64,000 bases of DNA from Parablautia intestinalis (GTDB lineage Bacteria > Bacillota > Clostridia > Lachnospirales > Lachnospiraceae). This document shows, piece by piece, positions 62,665 to 64,000 of this stretch. The stretch lies in NCBI GenBank assembly GCA_003612395.1, contig RAYQ01000006.1:62001-126000 (forward strand), in the 5' to 3' direction. The number at the start of each line of letters is the position of its first letter. The stretch's first letter is position 1. A model generated the notes under the pieces. It was given only the letters and a program-made list of their open reading frames with translations, searched no databases and was not told the DNA's origin. The translations under genes were made by a program, and so were the position numbers.

Positions 62665-64000
62665 TTGGAAGATAATATTTTTGATAAAACTCATGAAATA
62701 GATAAAGTCCATGATGTGGACTTAAAGAAAACCATGGAAACATCCTACATTGATTATGCTATGAGCGTCATTGCTTCCAGAGCGCTTCCGGATGTGAGAG
62801 ATGGTTTAAAGCCTGTACAGAGAAGAGTTTTATATTCCATGATTGAACTTAATAATGGTCCCGACAAGCCTCACAGAAAAAGCGCACGTATTGTCGGTGA
62901 TACAATGGGTAAATATCATCCCCATGGCGACAGTTCCATATATGGAGCTTTGGTTAATATGGCCCAGCCCTGGTCATTCCGTTATCCTCTTGTGGACGGG
63001 CATGGGAATTTTGGTTCTGTAGACGGTGACGGGGCCGCGGCTATGCGTTACACGGAAGCAAGATTAAGCAAAATTTCCATGGAGCTTTTAGCTGATATCA
63101 ATAAAGATACGGTTGATTTTGTACCGAATTTTGATGAAACGGAAAAGGAACCTTCCGTTCTTCCCAGCCGTTATCCAAATCTTCTGGTTAACGGGACTAC
63201 AGGGATTGCAGTTGGTATGGCCACCAACATTCCTCCTCATAATTTGAGAGAGGTGGTAGATGCCATTATAAAAATTATTGATAACAGAATCGTTGATGAC
63301 AGAGAAACAGAAATAGAAGAAATTCTTTCTATCATAAAAGCTCCTGATTTTCCGACAGGGGGTATTATTTTAGGTACCAGGGGAAGTGAAGAAGCTTATA
63401 GAACAGGTCGTGGTAAGGTAAGAGTTCGTGCAGTAACCGATATTGAAACCATGTCAAATGGCAAATCAAGAATTATTGTAACAGAGCTTCCATATATGGT
63501 GAATAAAGCGAATTTAATTCAAAAAATTGCCGAACTTGTAAAATTAAAAAAGATCGATGGAATAACAGACCTTCGGGATGAGTCTGACAGAGAAGGTATG
63601 CGTATAGTTATAGAGCTTCGTCGTGATGCAAGTGCCAATATTATCCTGAATCATTTGTTTAAACATACGCAGATGCAGGATACTTTTGGTATTATCATGC
63701 TTGCTCTGGTAAACAATGAGCCAAAGGTTTTAAATATTCTGGATATGCTGAGGGCTTACATATCTCACCAGGAAGATGTAGTAACCAGAAGAACAAAATA
63801 TGATTTAAACAAAGCGGAGGAAAGAGATCACATTTTACAGGGGTTATTAATAGCCCTTGATAATATTGATGAAATTATCAAGATTATAAGAGGCAGCCGC
63901 AGTACACAAATTGCCAAGGAAAGCCTGATTGAAAGGTATGATTTTACAGATATCCAGGCGCAGGCCATTGTGGATATGAGACTAAGAGCTTTAACAGGTT
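62665..64000 (+). CDS. gyrA: DNA gyrase subunit A (3' end outside window)
   Basis: The first 445 codons of the breakage-reunion subunit. It starts with TTG 62665, five bases after GAGGG; no in-frame ATG occurs until about 30 codons in, after conserved sequence has begun. Signatures: [18 protein letters not shown], the quinolone-region [17 protein letters not shown] and the catalytic tyrosine in [10 protein letters not shown]. The position matching E. coli Asp87 is glycine. The tower domain ([10 protein letters not shown]) and the coiled coil follow until the edge cuts the gene. Confidence 0.96.
   Translation, partial: MEDNIFDKTHEIDKVHDVDLKKTMETSYIDYAMSVIASRALPDVRDGLKPVQRRVLYSMIELNNGPDKPHRKSARIVGDTMGKYHPHGDSSIYGALVNMAQPWSFRYPLVDGHGNFGSVDGDGAAAMRYTEARLSKISMELLADINKDTVDFVPNFDETEKEPSVLPSRYPNLLVNGTTGIAVGMATNIPPHNLREVVDAIIKIIDNRIVDDRETEIEEILSIIKAPDFPTGGIILGTRGSEEAYRTGRGKVRVRAVTDIETMSNGKSRIIVTELPYMVNKANLIQKIAELVKLKKIDGITDLRDESDREGMRIVIELRRDASANIILNHLFKHTQMQDTFGIIMLALVNNEPKVLNILDMLRAYISHQEDVVTRRTKYDLNKAEERDHILQGLLIALDNIDEIIKIIRGSRSTQIAKESLIERYDFTDIQAQAIVDMRLRALTG

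Overview
The window looks like the chromosome of a low-to-moderate GC Firmicute of the class Clostridia, most likely the family Lachnospiraceae. The evidence is the canonical oriC block (rpmH-rnpA-yidD-yidC-jag-mnmE-mnmG-rsmG on one arm; dnaA-dnaN-yaaA-recF-gyrB-gyrA on the other), perfect parS sites, DUF3881 and DUF4446 genes beside serS and parB, a class B sortase with a VPKTGD-type surface protein, and a type I c-di-GMP riboswitch pair. Genus and species cannot be fixed from the sequence alone.

Left part (1-7 kb): the end of a trp operon (trpB, trpA), a convergent bidirectional terminator, a pgi-MATE exporter pair and a cytosolic PAS hybrid histidine kinase. From 7.7 to 14.2 kb, on the + strand, lies a surface-display module. 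Two consecutive c-di-GMP-I aptamers precede a 1144-residue thioester adhesin with a sortase signal, followed by a membrane-anchored alpha/alpha-barrel-like protein of unknown activity and a class B sortase. Next to it are small broken gene remnants.

Middle (14.5-43 kb): a minus-strand run with rlmD, a YhaM-type nuclease and a protease-dead HtrA-like protein, then tRNA-Pro(CGG). A 9.6-kb Mrp/Mbh-like cation antiporter operon follows, carrying four separate NuoL/M/N-type subunits and no oxidoreductase module, preceded by trxA and trmB. Then come dacA, a DEDDh exonuclease and an MsbA-like ABC exporter. A second unusual locus spans 34.2-42.9 kb: two sugar-type ABC permeases, a lipoprotein fusing an apparent beta-propeller to a solute-binding domain, a small acidic lipoprotein and a HlyD-like adaptor, with no ATPase. 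It is divergent from an OmpR-type two-component system. The intergenic DNA has helically phased direct repeats and three successive perfect or near-perfect hairpins.

Right part (43-64 kb): a visibly more AT-rich origin-proximal block. It holds tRNA-Arg(CCT), a DUF3881 gene, a divergent serS, DUF4446, parB-parA, two perfect parS sites plus two half sites, an orphan NarL-type response regulator, rsmG, mnmG, mnmE, jag, yidC, yidD, rnpA and rpmH. oriC follows, with DnaA boxes on both sides of dnaA, then dnaA through gyrA, which is cut by the window edge. Most genes left of oriC lie on the minus strand and those right of it on the plus strand, as expected for replication running outward from oriC. 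No insertion sequence, prophage or CRISPR array was recognised.
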